Assembly (NCBI RefSeq): GCF_006442545.2
Contig: NZ_CP083952.1
Span: 2,473,501 to 2,537,500, forward strand
DNA length: 64,000 nucleotides
Reading direction: 5' to 3'
Origin: Mesorhizobium sp. B2-1-8
GTDB lineage: Bacteria; Pseudomonadota; Alphaproteobacteria; Rhizobiales; Rhizobiaceae
The notes beneath the pieces are model-generated. The model searched no databases. It was not told the DNA's origin and saw nothing but the letters and a program-made list of their open reading frames with translations. Of this stretch, positions 45,423 to 52,906 are shown in pieces (the stretch's first letter is position 1; each line of letters opens with the position of its first letter). Made by a program: the position numbers and the translations under genes.

Positions 45423-46637
45423 TCAGATTGGGTCGCGCGCCAAGGGACAGGTCATGCAGTGCCCGCCGCCGCGCCCACGGCTGAGTTCGGCGCCCTCCAC
45501 GGTAATTACTTCTATTCCAGCCCTGCGCAGAAGGGTGTTGGTGTAGACGTTTCGGTCGTAACCGATGACCACTCCCGGCTCGATCGCGACGACGTTATTG
45601 CCGTCGTCCCATTGTTCCCGCTCTGCTTCATAGCGGTCGCCTCCCGTGGCGATGATCCGCAGCGACTTCAATCCGAGCCCGTCGGCGACAACAGACGTGA
45701 ATGGCTCTCTTTCCTCCGTTACCTCGACTGTCGCGTCTCCGTCACCGGGTCGCAGCGAAAAGGAACGCAGGCGTTCGACAACGGGCGGATACATGGTGAC
45801 CAGGTCGCGATCACAGAAAGTGAAAACGGTGTCGAGATGCATGAAACCGCGATCTCTCGGCATCAGGGCTGCAATCACACGGGTCGCTTCGCCGCACGCG
45901 AACAATTTTCGTGCAAGGTCGCCCACCGCTTGCGGCGTCGTGCGTTCTCCCATGCCGACGAGCACCGTTCCACCACCGATCGGCATGACATCCCCACCCT
46001 CCAGGCTATTACTGGTTCCCAGGTCAGGCGACACGAAGGGAATGCTACTGTCTCGAAAGCGAGGATGAAACCGATACACCGCTTCGACATTGGCGGCTTC
46101 CGGGCGGCGCGCGGCCCAGTACATGGGATTGACCGAGACCGAGCCATGGATCCAGCAGGAACTGTCGCGCGTGAAAAGCTGGTTCGGCAACGGTGGCAGC
46201 ACGAACTCCTGAGGGGCGAACGTCCTGCCGGTCAGTCCCGCGGGCTCGAAGGGTAGCTCGGCACGAGCGATGCCGCCGACAAGCACGGTCGCGAGGTGAT
46301 CCGATGGCATTTCATCGAGCCAACCCCGCATTTCGCCGACCATGTCGAGGCCGACGACACCGGCGTGAATCCTGCGGTCGAGGAGCCAATCGCGGGCTTT
46401 GGCCAGGCTCATCGTCTCTGCCAGGAGTTCTCCGAAGGAATGCACCAGCACACCGCGTTCACGCAAGGCATCGACGAAGACATCGTGCTCCTGGCGGGCC
46501 CGCTTGACCCACAGCACGTCGTCGAAAAGCAGCGCCTTGCAGTTTTCCGGTGTCAGCCTGCGCAGGCTGAGATCGGGTCGATGGACCATCACCTCGCGCA
46601 GACGGCCGACTTCGGAGTGGACACCCAGCTTCGTCAT
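45423..46637 (-). CDS. arcA: Arginine deiminase
   Basis: A 404-aa protein matching ADI throughout: [20 protein letters not shown] at the start, [20 protein letters not shown], the catalytic block [14 protein letters not shown] and the nucleophile region [13 protein letters not shown] with Cys394. It converts arginine to citrulline and ammonia in the cytoplasm. It sits 12 bp after the antiporter gene. The pathway gives one ATP per arginine and raises pH, useful without oxygen. Confidence 0.95.
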   Translation of the reverse strand: MTKLGVHSEVGRLREVMVHRPDLSLRRLTPENCKALLFDDVLWVKRARQEHDVFVDALRERGVLVHSFGELLAETMSLAKARDWLLDRRIHAGVVGLDMVGEMRGWLDEMPSDHLATVLVGGIARAELPFEPAGLTGRTFAPQEFVLPPLPNQLFTRDSSCWIHGSVSVNPMYWAARRPEAANVEAVYRFHPRFRDSSIPFVSPDLGTSNSLEGGDVMPIGGGTVLVGMGERTTPQAVGDLARKLFACGEATRVIAALMPRDRGFMHLDTVFTFCDRDLVTMYPPVVERLRSFSLRPGDGDATVEVTEEREPFTSVVADGLGLKSLRIIATGGDRYEAEREQWDDGNNVVAIEPGVVIGYDRNVYTNTLLRRAGIEVITVEGAELSRGRGGGHCMTCPLARDPI

Positions 46638-46649
46638 CGAGCGCTCTCT

Positions 46650-48116
46650 TCAAAGCGGGCTGATGGCGCCGGTCCACATTTCGTAGACAGCGAGAATGGC
46701 GACTGCGACGAGGGCTACGGCGAGTGCCGCTTCGGCAGGACGGAATAGACGCTGACTGGTTTCGCGGCGCGCCCAGATGTAGAAGATGATGCCGGGAGCA
46801 TAGAGGATCGCGCACATGAACAGGTAGGCAGGTCCAGCCGCGTAGACGAGCCAGAGCCCGTAGACCGTTGCTAGTAGTCCAGCGAAGAGAGGACCTGTTC
46901 GCTGCTCGCCAGTCGTATAGCTCTCTCCAGTCAATGCCAGCTTGGCCGCGTAGGCGCCGGAGAAGATGTAAGGCACAAGAATGGCCGCCGACGCGATGTA
47001 GAACAGGGCCTGATAGGTGCTCTGGGCGAAGAGCGTTATCACCAGGAAAGCCTGGACCAGCAGGTTGGTGATCAGAAGCGAGATCGACGGCACGCCGCGT
47101 TCGCTTTCCTGGCCGAAGAATTTCGGCATCGTCCCATCCTTGGCGGCGACATGCGGAATTTCGGCCGCCAGCAGCGTCCAACTGAGGAAGGCGCCGACCA
47201 CCGACACGACAAGCGCGATGTTGATGAGGATTGCACCCCAGGGCCCGACAACCGCCTCCAGAACGCCGGCCATGCTCGGGTTTTTCAGCGCGGCAAGTTC
47301 CGGCTGGTTCAGGATGCCGAGCGACAGCAGCGACACCAGGGCGTAGAGCGCGAGGCAGGTGAAGAAGCCGAGAATCGTCGCCGTGGCGATGTCCTTGCGG
47401 CGCTCGGCACGGCCGGAGAATACGCTGGCACCCTCGATGCCGATGAAGACCCACAGCGTCACCAGCATCGTGCTTTTCACCTGTGCGGTGATCGAGCCGA
47501 GGCTGGCGTTGCCGAGACCGGTGAAGTCGAGAGACCAGACCTGAAGCTTGAAGGCAACGGCAACAACCCCAACGAACAGGACGATCGGAGCGATCTTTGC
47601 CGCCGTGACGATGAGGTTCACGACCGCCGCCTGCCGGATGCCGGCAAGGATCAGGAGGTGGATCAGCCACAGCAAAACCGATGCGCCAAGCACCGCCTGC
47701 CAGGTATTGCCATCGCCGAACGCCGGAAAGAAATAGGATAGGGCGCTGAACACGATCACCGCGTAGGAGACGTTGCCGACCCAGGCGCTGATCCAGTAGC
47801 CCCAGGCGCTGTTGAAGCCGATGAAAGGGCCGAAGCCGGCCTTGGCGTAAGCATACGGGCCGGCGTCGAGTTCGGGCTTGCGGGTCGCTAGCGACTGATA
47901 GACGAAGACCAGCGCCAGCATGCCGACTGCGGTGATCGCCCAGCCGATCAGGACGGCGAGGGGACCGGCACCAGCCGCCATGTTCTGCGGCAGGCTGAAC
48001 ACGCCGGAGCCGACCATTGAACCGATCACGAGTGCAGTCAAGGAACCCAGTCGAAGTCTCGCTGGCGCCGCGGTCTCGACTTTCATAACAGCAATATCGA
48101 TATCAGCCGTAGTCAT
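46650..48116 (-). CDS. arcD: Arginine/ornithine antiporter, APC family
   Basis: A 488-aa APC-superfamily transporter with about 12-13 helices. The N-terminal signature is LTALVIGSMVGSGVFSLPQN, then YAKAGFGPFIGFNSAWGYWI and FIGIEGASVFSGRAERRKDI. In the arc operon it should exchange arginine for ornithine across the inner membrane. ATG at 48116 is chosen because an upstream extension would run across the FixK box at 48181. First gene of the arcDABC operon. Confidence 0.9.
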   Translation of the reverse strand: MTTADIDIAVMKVETAAPARLRLGSLTALVIGSMVGSGVFSLPQNMAAGAGPLAVLIGWAITAVGMLALVFVYQSLATRKPELDAGPYAYAKAGFGPFIGFNSAWGYWISAWVGNVSYAVIVFSALSYFFPAFGDGNTWQAVLGASVLLWLIHLLILAGIRQAAVVNLIVTAAKIAPIVLFVGVVAVAFKLQVWSLDFTGLGNASLGSITAQVKSTMLVTLWVFIGIEGASVFSGRAERRKDIATATILGFFTCLALYALVSLLSLGILNQPELAALKNPSMAGVLEAVVGPWGAILINIALVVSVVGAFLSWTLLAAEIPHVAAKDGTMPKFFGQESERGVPSISLLITNLLVQAFLVITLFAQSTYQALFYIASAAILVPYIFSGAYAAKLALTGESYTTGEQRTGPLFAGLLATVYGLWLVYAAGPAYLFMCAILYAPGIIFYIWARRETSQRLFRPAEAALAVALVAVAILAVYEMWTGAISPL

Positions 48117-48180
48117 GATGCGCTCCCGAATTTGAAGGCTCTGATGGGAGGCAATGAATAGGAAGACGAGGCTTCCAGCT

Positions 48181-48194
48181 TTGATGCCGGTCAA
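48181..48194. promoter_or_regulatory. FixK/FNR-type box upstream of arcDABC
   Basis: TTGATGCCGGTCAA fits TTGA-N6-TCAA. It is centred about 71 bp before the arcD ATG, so activation from about -41 would start the transcript some 30 bases upstream of arcD. Confidence 0.7.
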
Positions 48195-48258
48195 ATTGAA
48201 ACTTGATTTCCAAAGGTGTGAGTTGAGGGGTCACTCATCTCGCTCGACCAGAGATCGT

Positions 48259-48272
48259 TTGATCCTCATCAA
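48259..48272. promoter_or_regulatory. FixK/FNR-type box upstream of the BON protein gene
   Basis: TTGATCCTCATCAA is a perfect TTGAT-N4-ATCAA palindrome centred about 86 bp before the ATG at 48352. With the box at 48181 it makes a double-box divergent promoter between arcD and the BON gene. Confidence 0.75.
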
Positions 48273-48351
48273 CGTCAAGACGAAATCGCCTCTGCATATT
48301 CAGGCCGTTCAATAAACCGAGCGCGGCCCGCTCCCATGCAGAGGTGCAATC

Positions 48352-48999
48352 ATGAACAACAATATTCTGAGGCAGGACATCATCGATGAGCTGGAGTTTC
48401 AGCCGAGTATCGACGCGGCCAATATCGGCGTCGCCGTCGACAACGGCGTGGTCACCCTGACCGGCCATGTGTCGACCTATGCGCAGAAGGCAACCACGGA
48501 AGAGGCGGTACGCCGCGTCAAAGGTGTAAAGGGTATCGCGCAGGAGATCGAAGTGCGGCCTGTCGGCGGCAACCTGACGGCCGACGACGAGATCGCCAAG
48601 CGCGCCCTGCACTCTATCAGCTGGAATACCGTCGTCCCCGACGGAGCGGTACAGGTCAGGGTCCAGAATGGCTGGGTGACACTCACCGGCAAGGTGGAGT
48701 GGCAGTATCAGAGATCCGCGGCGTTCGCCGCGATCCGATATCTGGCTGGCGTTCTCGGCGTGCATAACAGCATCGAGGTGCTGCCACAGGCCACGGCGTC
48801 CAATGTGAAAAAGTGCATCGAAGACGCCTTGAAGCGCAGTGCGGAAGTCGAGTCGAAAGCGATAGAAGTCAACGTGTCCGACGGCAAGGTTACACTGAAA
48901 GGCAAGGTCAACAGCTGGGCCGAACGTCGCACGACAGAGCGCGCGGCCTGGGCCGTGCCCGGGGTGCGCATGGTCGAAGACCACCTTACAATCGCTTAA
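48352..48999 (+). CDS. Protein with three BON domains
   Basis: A 215-aa protein without a signal peptide. It is built from three successive BON domains (about 5-70, 77-143, 148-214), each with the pattern DNGVVTLTGHV / NGWVTLTGKV / DGKVTLKGKV and an ending such as GVKGIAQEI or VPGVRMVEDHL. BON domains bind phospholipid or envelope structures; proteins of this form are often induced by osmotic or stationary-phase stress. It is transcribed away from arcD with a perfect FixK-type box upstream. Confidence 0.9.
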   Translation: MNNNILRQDIIDELEFQPSIDAANIGVAVDNGVVTLTGHVSTYAQKATTEEAVRRVKGVKGIAQEIEVRPVGGNLTADDEIAKRALHSISWNTVVPDGAVQVRVQNGWVTLTGKVEWQYQRSAAFAAIRYLAGVLGVHNSIEVLPQATASNVKKCIEDALKRSAEVESKAIEVNVSDGKVTLKGKVNSWAERRTTERAAWAVPGVRMVEDHLTIA

Positions 49000-49058
49000 A
49001 GCGTCGGAACGTCAAAGGGAAGCGAGCATGGCACGCCGGCGCCCATGCATATGCGGGT

Positions 49059-49090
49059 CCCTTCGCCCGCGTCGCATCGCGGGCGAAGGG
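49059..49090. terminator. Hairpin between convergent genes
   Basis: Arms 49059-49071 and 49078-49090 are a perfect 13-bp inverted repeat with a 6-base loop. No T-run follows, so termination may be partial. It lies between the convergent BON and cytochrome b561 genes. Confidence 0.5.
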
Positions 49091-49166
49091 GTCGATGTCG
49101 AACAAAGCCCGACCCACGCACGTCTCCGCAGTCGGCCAGGATCGGGCTTGGTGCACTGACAGATCG

Positions 49167-49763
49167 TCAGGCGATGTCGGCCGGTTCGGCCTTGCGTTTT
49201 CGCCCGGTGATCATGGCCCGGACCAGGTTTTCACGGTGCCGTAGGCTTGCCAACGCGACACCGCCAATGTGCAGCAAGACAAGCAGCAGCAGGCCGTGCG
49301 CGGCCAGGCTGTGCGCCAATTCGACCCACGACACGCCGAAATAGGCGTCGGTAGTCATCAGCCAGCCGGTCAGCGCGGTTGAGCCCATAGCCGCCATCAG
49401 CACGATCACCATCACACCGCCGGCCGGATTATGGCCGATGTAGCGGGCTTCGCGGCCGCTCAGTATTGCCGCGAGATAGCGCAGCACCGTCGCCGGATCG
49501 CGCACGAATTGAGTGAACCGCGCGTAGTGCGTGCCCAGGACACCCCATAGGAGCCGCATTGCGACCAGCGCGGCAGCAGCGTAACCCGCCAAATGGTGAA
49601 GGACCTCCGAAGAATGGGAGGTGAGCCAGGCGGTGATGAAGCTGAGCGCCAGCGCCCAGTGGAAGCCCCGCACGACCCGGTCCCAGACGCGCACCATCTC
49701 CGACGATGGCTGCGCGTCCGTGATCGCTGAAGTACTCAGATCAATTTTCGCCGGCTTCGGCAT
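49167..49763 (-). CDS. Cytochrome b561-type membrane protein
   Basis: A 198-aa four-helix di-heme cytochrome b. VWDRVVRGFHWALALSFITA gives the first axial His, further histidines lie in VLHHLAGYAAAALVAMRLLW, and the last helices contain LAHSLAAHGLLLLVLLHIGG. Such proteins pass electrons from quinol to periplasmic acceptors. The start at 49763 overlaps the end of the PepSY gene by 23 bp; ATG 49697 is an alternative. Pairing with a PepSY protein and facing cupredoxins suggests a small electron-transfer module. Confidence 0.88.
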   Translation of the reverse strand: MPKPAKIDLSTSAITDAQPSSEMVRVWDRVVRGFHWALALSFITAWLTSHSSEVLHHLAGYAAAALVAMRLLWGVLGTHYARFTQFVRDPATVLRYLAAILSGREARYIGHNPAGGVMVIVLMAAMGSTALTGWLMTTDAYFGVSWVELAHSLAAHGLLLLVLLHIGGVALASLRHRENLVRAMITGRKRKAEPADIA

Positions 49764-50019
49764 TGTCGAGCTTTTCAAGGGTCTCGGCATTGTAAGCCCA
49801 GTTCACTTTCTTGCCGGCCTTGTCGACCGCGTAGACTTCGTAACAGCCCTTCTCGACCTTGATCTGGCGGACCGTGAGGCCTTCGCCGGTCAACTGGGCC
49901 TCGAGCGTTGCCTTGGGCTTGAACTGCGATTTCGGAGCGGTGCTGCAGCTGCCGCCGGCGGCGAGGGCTGGCGCGGCAATTAAGCCCGCCAGGGCGGCCA
50001 AGGTGAGTGTACGGTACAT
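49741..50019 (-). CDS. Small exported PepSY-domain protein
   Basis: A 92-aa protein with a signal peptide (residues 1-20, ending ALA). Its single PepSY-like domain includes LEAQLTGEGLTVRQIKVEKG, CYEVYAVDKAGKKVNWAYNA and two cysteines likely to be disulfide-bonded. Similar proteins commonly sit next to cytochrome b561 genes. GGAG lies 6 bases before the ATG. Its 3' end overlaps the b561 start, implying co-expression. Confidence 0.85.
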   Translation of the reverse strand: MYRTLTLAALAGLIAAPALAAGGSCSTAPKSQFKPKATLEAQLTGEGLTVRQIKVEKGCYEVYAVDKAGKKVNWAYNAETLEKLDNAEAGEN

Positions 50020-50192
50020 GATGGCTCCATTCTGAAGGCGCGGATGTTGCGCCCGTGGGTGGGATTCGGATCGGCTTTGTTGGACGGCGATGTGACCGTC
50101 ATGGTGCGACATAGCCAATTCAAGCTGACAAACAGCTGACGGTTGCACGGGCAGCGACATCGACGCTGAAGATCGGGCTCGCGCCGGGTGGA

Positions 50193-50206
50193 TTGATCTG
50201 GCGCAA
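50193..50206. promoter_or_regulatory. FixK/FNR-type box between PepSY/b561 and cupredoxin genes
   Basis: TTGATCTGGCGCAA fits TTGA-N6-GCAA, the form accepted by FixK2-type proteins. It is centred about 85 bp before the cupredoxin ATG at 50285. Confidence 0.65.
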
Positions 50207-50284
50207 GGCCGGCGTCTCACAGCGCGAGCAGCATGCCGGTCCGGACTGAGAGCGCTTTTGCCGTCGTCCTGAAGGAGGATTGTC

Positions 50285-50782
50285 ATGAAAACGATATCGA
50301 GGAGTGCAGGGCTCGGGCTCGCTGCCGCAATGTTCATGGCCGGTGCTGCCGGCGCCGTCCAGGCCGCCGCGCTTGTTCAAGTCTCGCTGTGGGACAAGGG
50401 CGCAAGCATGGAAATGCCGATGGGCCTTGCCTATGCAATGCCAGGCCTTGATCCGGCCAGGGCGACCATGGGCATCAAGGCTTTGCCTGGAGCTGTGAAG
50501 GCCGGGGAGGTTACGTTCAATGTGAAAAATGACTCCAAGGACACCGTTCACGAGATGATCGTGATGTACCTTGCCGATCCCAGCAAGCCGCTTCCCTACG
50601 TTGAAGCCGAAAACAGCGTCGACGAAGACAGGGCCGGCGACAAGGGCGAGGTTTCGGAGCTTGGCCCCGGCAAATCAGGTGCGTTGACAGTCGACCTGAA
50701 GGCTGGAAAATACCTGCTTATCTGCAACGTGCCAGGCCACTACGGGGCCGGCATGTGGGCTGAGTTCACCGTCGATCCATAA
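50285..50782 (+). CDS. Periplasmic cupredoxin-like protein
   Basis: A 165-aa protein: signal peptide (1-27), then a plastocyanin/azurin-like domain. Type-1 copper ligands are visible: His in KDTVHEMIV and Cys, His and Met in LICNVPGHYGAGMWAEF. It should carry electrons in the periplasm. The insert with MEMPMGLAYAMPGL is Met-rich, which may aid copper loading. It is a paralogue of the next gene. Confidence 0.85.
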   Translation: MKTISRSAGLGLAAAMFMAGAAGAVQAAALVQVSLWDKGASMEMPMGLAYAMPGLDPARATMGIKALPGAVKAGEVTFNVKNDSKDTVHEMIVMYLADPSKPLPYVEAENSVDEDRAGDKGEVSELGPGKSGALTVDLKAGKYLLICNVPGHYGAGMWAEFTVDP

Positions 50783-51039
50783 AGCGGACAGCGGTTCGCG
50801 CTGCAGCGGTGGTTGTCCCGGTTCCGACGGTTGCCGGGATCGCCGGTTTTCAGGAATGGTGGCAAGCTGCGGGATCGGAAATGTGGCGATACTGATGGTG
50901 CGCCTCATCCCTGGTCGCCTGTCACCATTGTAAGCCCATTGTCAGCTTGGCTGTTCTAGCCGGGCTTTGCGACCGAGGAATGATTCCCCAAAAACAATCG
51001 CCTGCGGGGTCGCCGCATGCGATCAGGAGCTATTTGAAC

Positions 51040-51516
51040 ATGCAGCTTTTCAAGTCTGGGCTGGTCTTGGTCCTTTTGACGGCGTCGGCGCCCGCCTTCG
51101 CCAACGCGACGGTAAACGTCAAGCTATGGGACAAGGACGGCGTCGTGAACACCGACGCCAAGATGGGAATGGGCATGCCGGCGAACATGAGCATGGCAAC
51201 CATGAGGGTCAAGCTGGACCAGACCGTCGTGCCGGCAGGCAAAGTCACCTTCCAGGTGAGCAACACCTCCAAGGACACGGTCCACGAGATGATCGTCGTC
51301 CCGGTCGCGGATGCCAAGAAAGCCGCGTTGCCATATGCGCCGAATGAAAATCGGGTCAACGAGGATGCGGCAGGCCATCTCGGCGAGGTCTCGGAGCTTG
51401 ATCCGGGCAAGACCGGATCGCTGACGCTCGACCTCAAGCCCGGCAACTACGCAGTCTTTTGCAATATTCCCGGCCACTTCATGAACGGAATGTGGGCGAC
51501 AATCCTGGTCAAATAG
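51040..51516 (+). CDS. Periplasmic cupredoxin-like protein, second copy
   Basis: A 158-aa paralogue of the preceding protein. It has a signal peptide (1-21, ending AFA), VNVKLWDKDG, a Met-rich GMGMPANMSMATM segment, and copper ligands in KDTVHEMIV and VFCNIPGHFMNGMWATI. AGGAG is 10 bases before the ATG. It is separated from the first copy by 257 bp with no clear gene, so it may have its own promoter. A terminator follows. Confidence 0.85.
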   Translation: MQLFKSGLVLVLLTASAPAFANATVNVKLWDKDGVVNTDAKMGMGMPANMSMATMRVKLDQTVVPAGKVTFQVSNTSKDTVHEMIVVPVADAKKAALPYAPNENRVNEDAAGHLGEVSELDPGKTGSLTLDLKPGNYAVFCNIPGHFMNGMWATILVK

Positions 51517-51534
51517 GCCGTGGTCGATGAAGGG

Positions 51535-51563
51535 CCCGCCGCGCCAAAGCTGCGGCGGGTTTT
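51535..51563 (+). terminator. Rho-independent terminator after the second cupredoxin gene
   Basis: CCCGCCGC (51535-51542) pairs with GCGGCGGG (51552-51559) and is followed by TTTT, 19 bp after the stop codon. Confidence 0.8.
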
Positions 51564-51643
51564 CGATTGGTTCGCGCCGCCGACCCGTCAGCTTTCCGAC
51601 GCGATCCAAAGGCGAAATCGCGTCATCGGCCTAGGCTGAGCCA

Positions 51644-52030
51644 TCACGGCCGTTCTACACGGGCAACCTGATAGGTATGCATGGCACCGTTGCGCTCGAC
51701 CGACACATATTCGCCAGTCACGAACAGTTCGTCGCCGAGATGGAAACCGATCTCGTCGTCGCGATCGCCATCGGCATAGTCGAAAAACCACTGGCCGCCT
51801 GGCTTGCGCCTCAGCCGGCCGATGAGATCTTCCTCGCCGGTACGAAACCGGCGAACACGGCAAGAGCCCCTGTGCGATCTCCACTCCTGCACGTCGATCC
51901 GACCTTCGCCGGTCAATGGGGCCAGTAGATCATAGCCTTCCTGACGGTCACCTTCCGGATGACCTTTGTCGCGGGCAAGCAACAACCGTATGTGGCGGAA
52001 TTTCGACGAGAGATCCTTTGAAGTGGTCAT
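51644..52030 (-). CDS. Conserved-looking soluble protein of unknown function
   Basis: A 128-aa acidic/basic soluble protein with no signal peptide or membrane helix: RHIRLLLARDKGHPEGDRQE near the start, WFFDYADGDRDDEIGFHLGD in the middle and a beta-strand-rich end (EYVSVERNGAMHTYQVARVE). I do not recognise a named family. A perfect FixK-type box lies 50 bp upstream, so it is probably induced at low oxygen with the surrounding stress genes. Confidence 0.7.
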   Translation of the reverse strand: MTTSKDLSSKFRHIRLLLARDKGHPEGDRQEGYDLLAPLTGEGRIDVQEWRSHRGSCRVRRFRTGEEDLIGRLRRKPGGQWFFDYADGDRDDEIGFHLGDELFVTGEYVSVERNGAMHTYQVARVERP

Positions 52031-52079
52031 GGCGAACTCCTTTCACGGAGTTCTATATCGCGGCAACAGGATGTGGCTC

Positions 52080-52093
52080 TTGATCCGCATCAA
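52080..52093. promoter_or_regulatory. FixK/FNR-type box upstream of the 128-aa protein gene
   Basis: TTGATCCGCATCAA is a perfect TTGAT-N4-ATCAA palindrome centred 56 bp before the minus-strand ATG at 52030. Confidence 0.75.
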
Positions 52094-52413
52094 GGAAGCC
52101 TCGAAACCTGCGCTTCTTCAGGGGCTCATCCACACCATTGCGCCGCTGGCCAAGGCCATCGCGATCAGGGTGGCGAGGGCCAATGGCGGCCAGAACCTGG
52201 CCGGGCCGGCGGAGACAGCAAGTAGCAGGCGGCCAAGCGCATTTGCGGCGAGCGCGGCGAGCACGCCGCCAAAGCAGCCCCGATATGCCGAATGTCGGAA
52301 TGCCGGCCGTGCGGCTGCGGTCAGGTGCGTCCCGTTCCTGCCAGCCACGCTCCCGACCGACGAGCAGACCTATTGCCAAGGCGAGCCCAAGCTGGGCAAT
52401 GAGCGGATCCCAT
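52094..52413 (-). pseudogene. Remnant of an MgtC/DUF4010-type membrane protein gene
   Basis: On the minus strand DPLIAQLGLALAIGLLVGRE followed by RGWQERDAPD and AGIPTFGISGL is the N-terminus of an MgtC/DUF4010-type protein. The frame shifts there and continues as CFGGVLAALAANALGRLLLA, then ends at a stop near 52118. An ATG at 52413 would need one base removed (ATGGG to ATGG) to reach the right frame. So the gene has at least two frameshifts and lacks most of its length. It sits 14 bp after the thioredoxin stop. Confidence 0.65.
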
Positions 52414-52427
52414 CTACGCGGCGATTT

Positions 52428-52883
52428 TCAGGCGGCGACAGTCGGCAGGCGGTCGCGAACCCACCTGACGATCTGGCCCGCCGTCATTGCACCGGATGTG
52501 CGCGAAAGTTCGCGCCCGCCATGGAACAGGATCATGGTCGGGATGCCGCGAATGCCGAGTCTGGCCGCGACAGCCTGCTCGTTGTCGGAGTTGAGTTTGA
52601 TCAGGCGAACATGCGGCTCAAGCTCGTTGGCCGCGGACTCATATGCCGGAGCCATCATCTTGCAGGGTCCGCACCAGGGCGCCCAGACGTCGACGACAAC
52701 CGGCAGGCTGCTGCGCGCGATCTGACAATCGAAAACGCGGGTGTCGACGTCTTCCGGGTGACCCGAAAACAACCTGTTCCTGCACTTTCCGCATTTCGCC
52801 TCCATGGCGTTGCGGGCCGGCGGCAGACGGTTGACCCCGCCGCATTTGCTGCAAACCACCAGATTTTGCTGTGCCATGGCCAT
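52428..52883 (-). CDS. trxC: Thioredoxin 2 (TrxC) with N-terminal zinc motif
   Basis: A 151-aa protein. The N-terminal ribbon has two CxxC pairs (VVCSKCGGVN and AKCGKCRNRL) that bind zinc, followed by a thioredoxin fold with active site VWAPWCGPCKMMAPAYES and cis-Pro IRGIPTMILF. It reduces disulfides in the cytoplasm, especially under oxidative stress. It lies 23 bp downstream of the P-type ATPase gene on the same strand. An ATG two codons in (52877) is also possible. Confidence 0.92.
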   Translation of the reverse strand: MAMAQQNLVVCSKCGGVNRLPPARNAMEAKCGKCRNRLFSGHPEDVDTRVFDCQIARSSLPVVVDVWAPWCGPCKMMAPAYESAANELEPHVRLIKLNSDNEQAVAARLGIRGIPTMILFHGGRELSRTSGAMTAGQIVRWVRDRLPTVAA

Positions 52884-52906
52884 TCACCGAACTTGTTCTC
52901 GACCCA

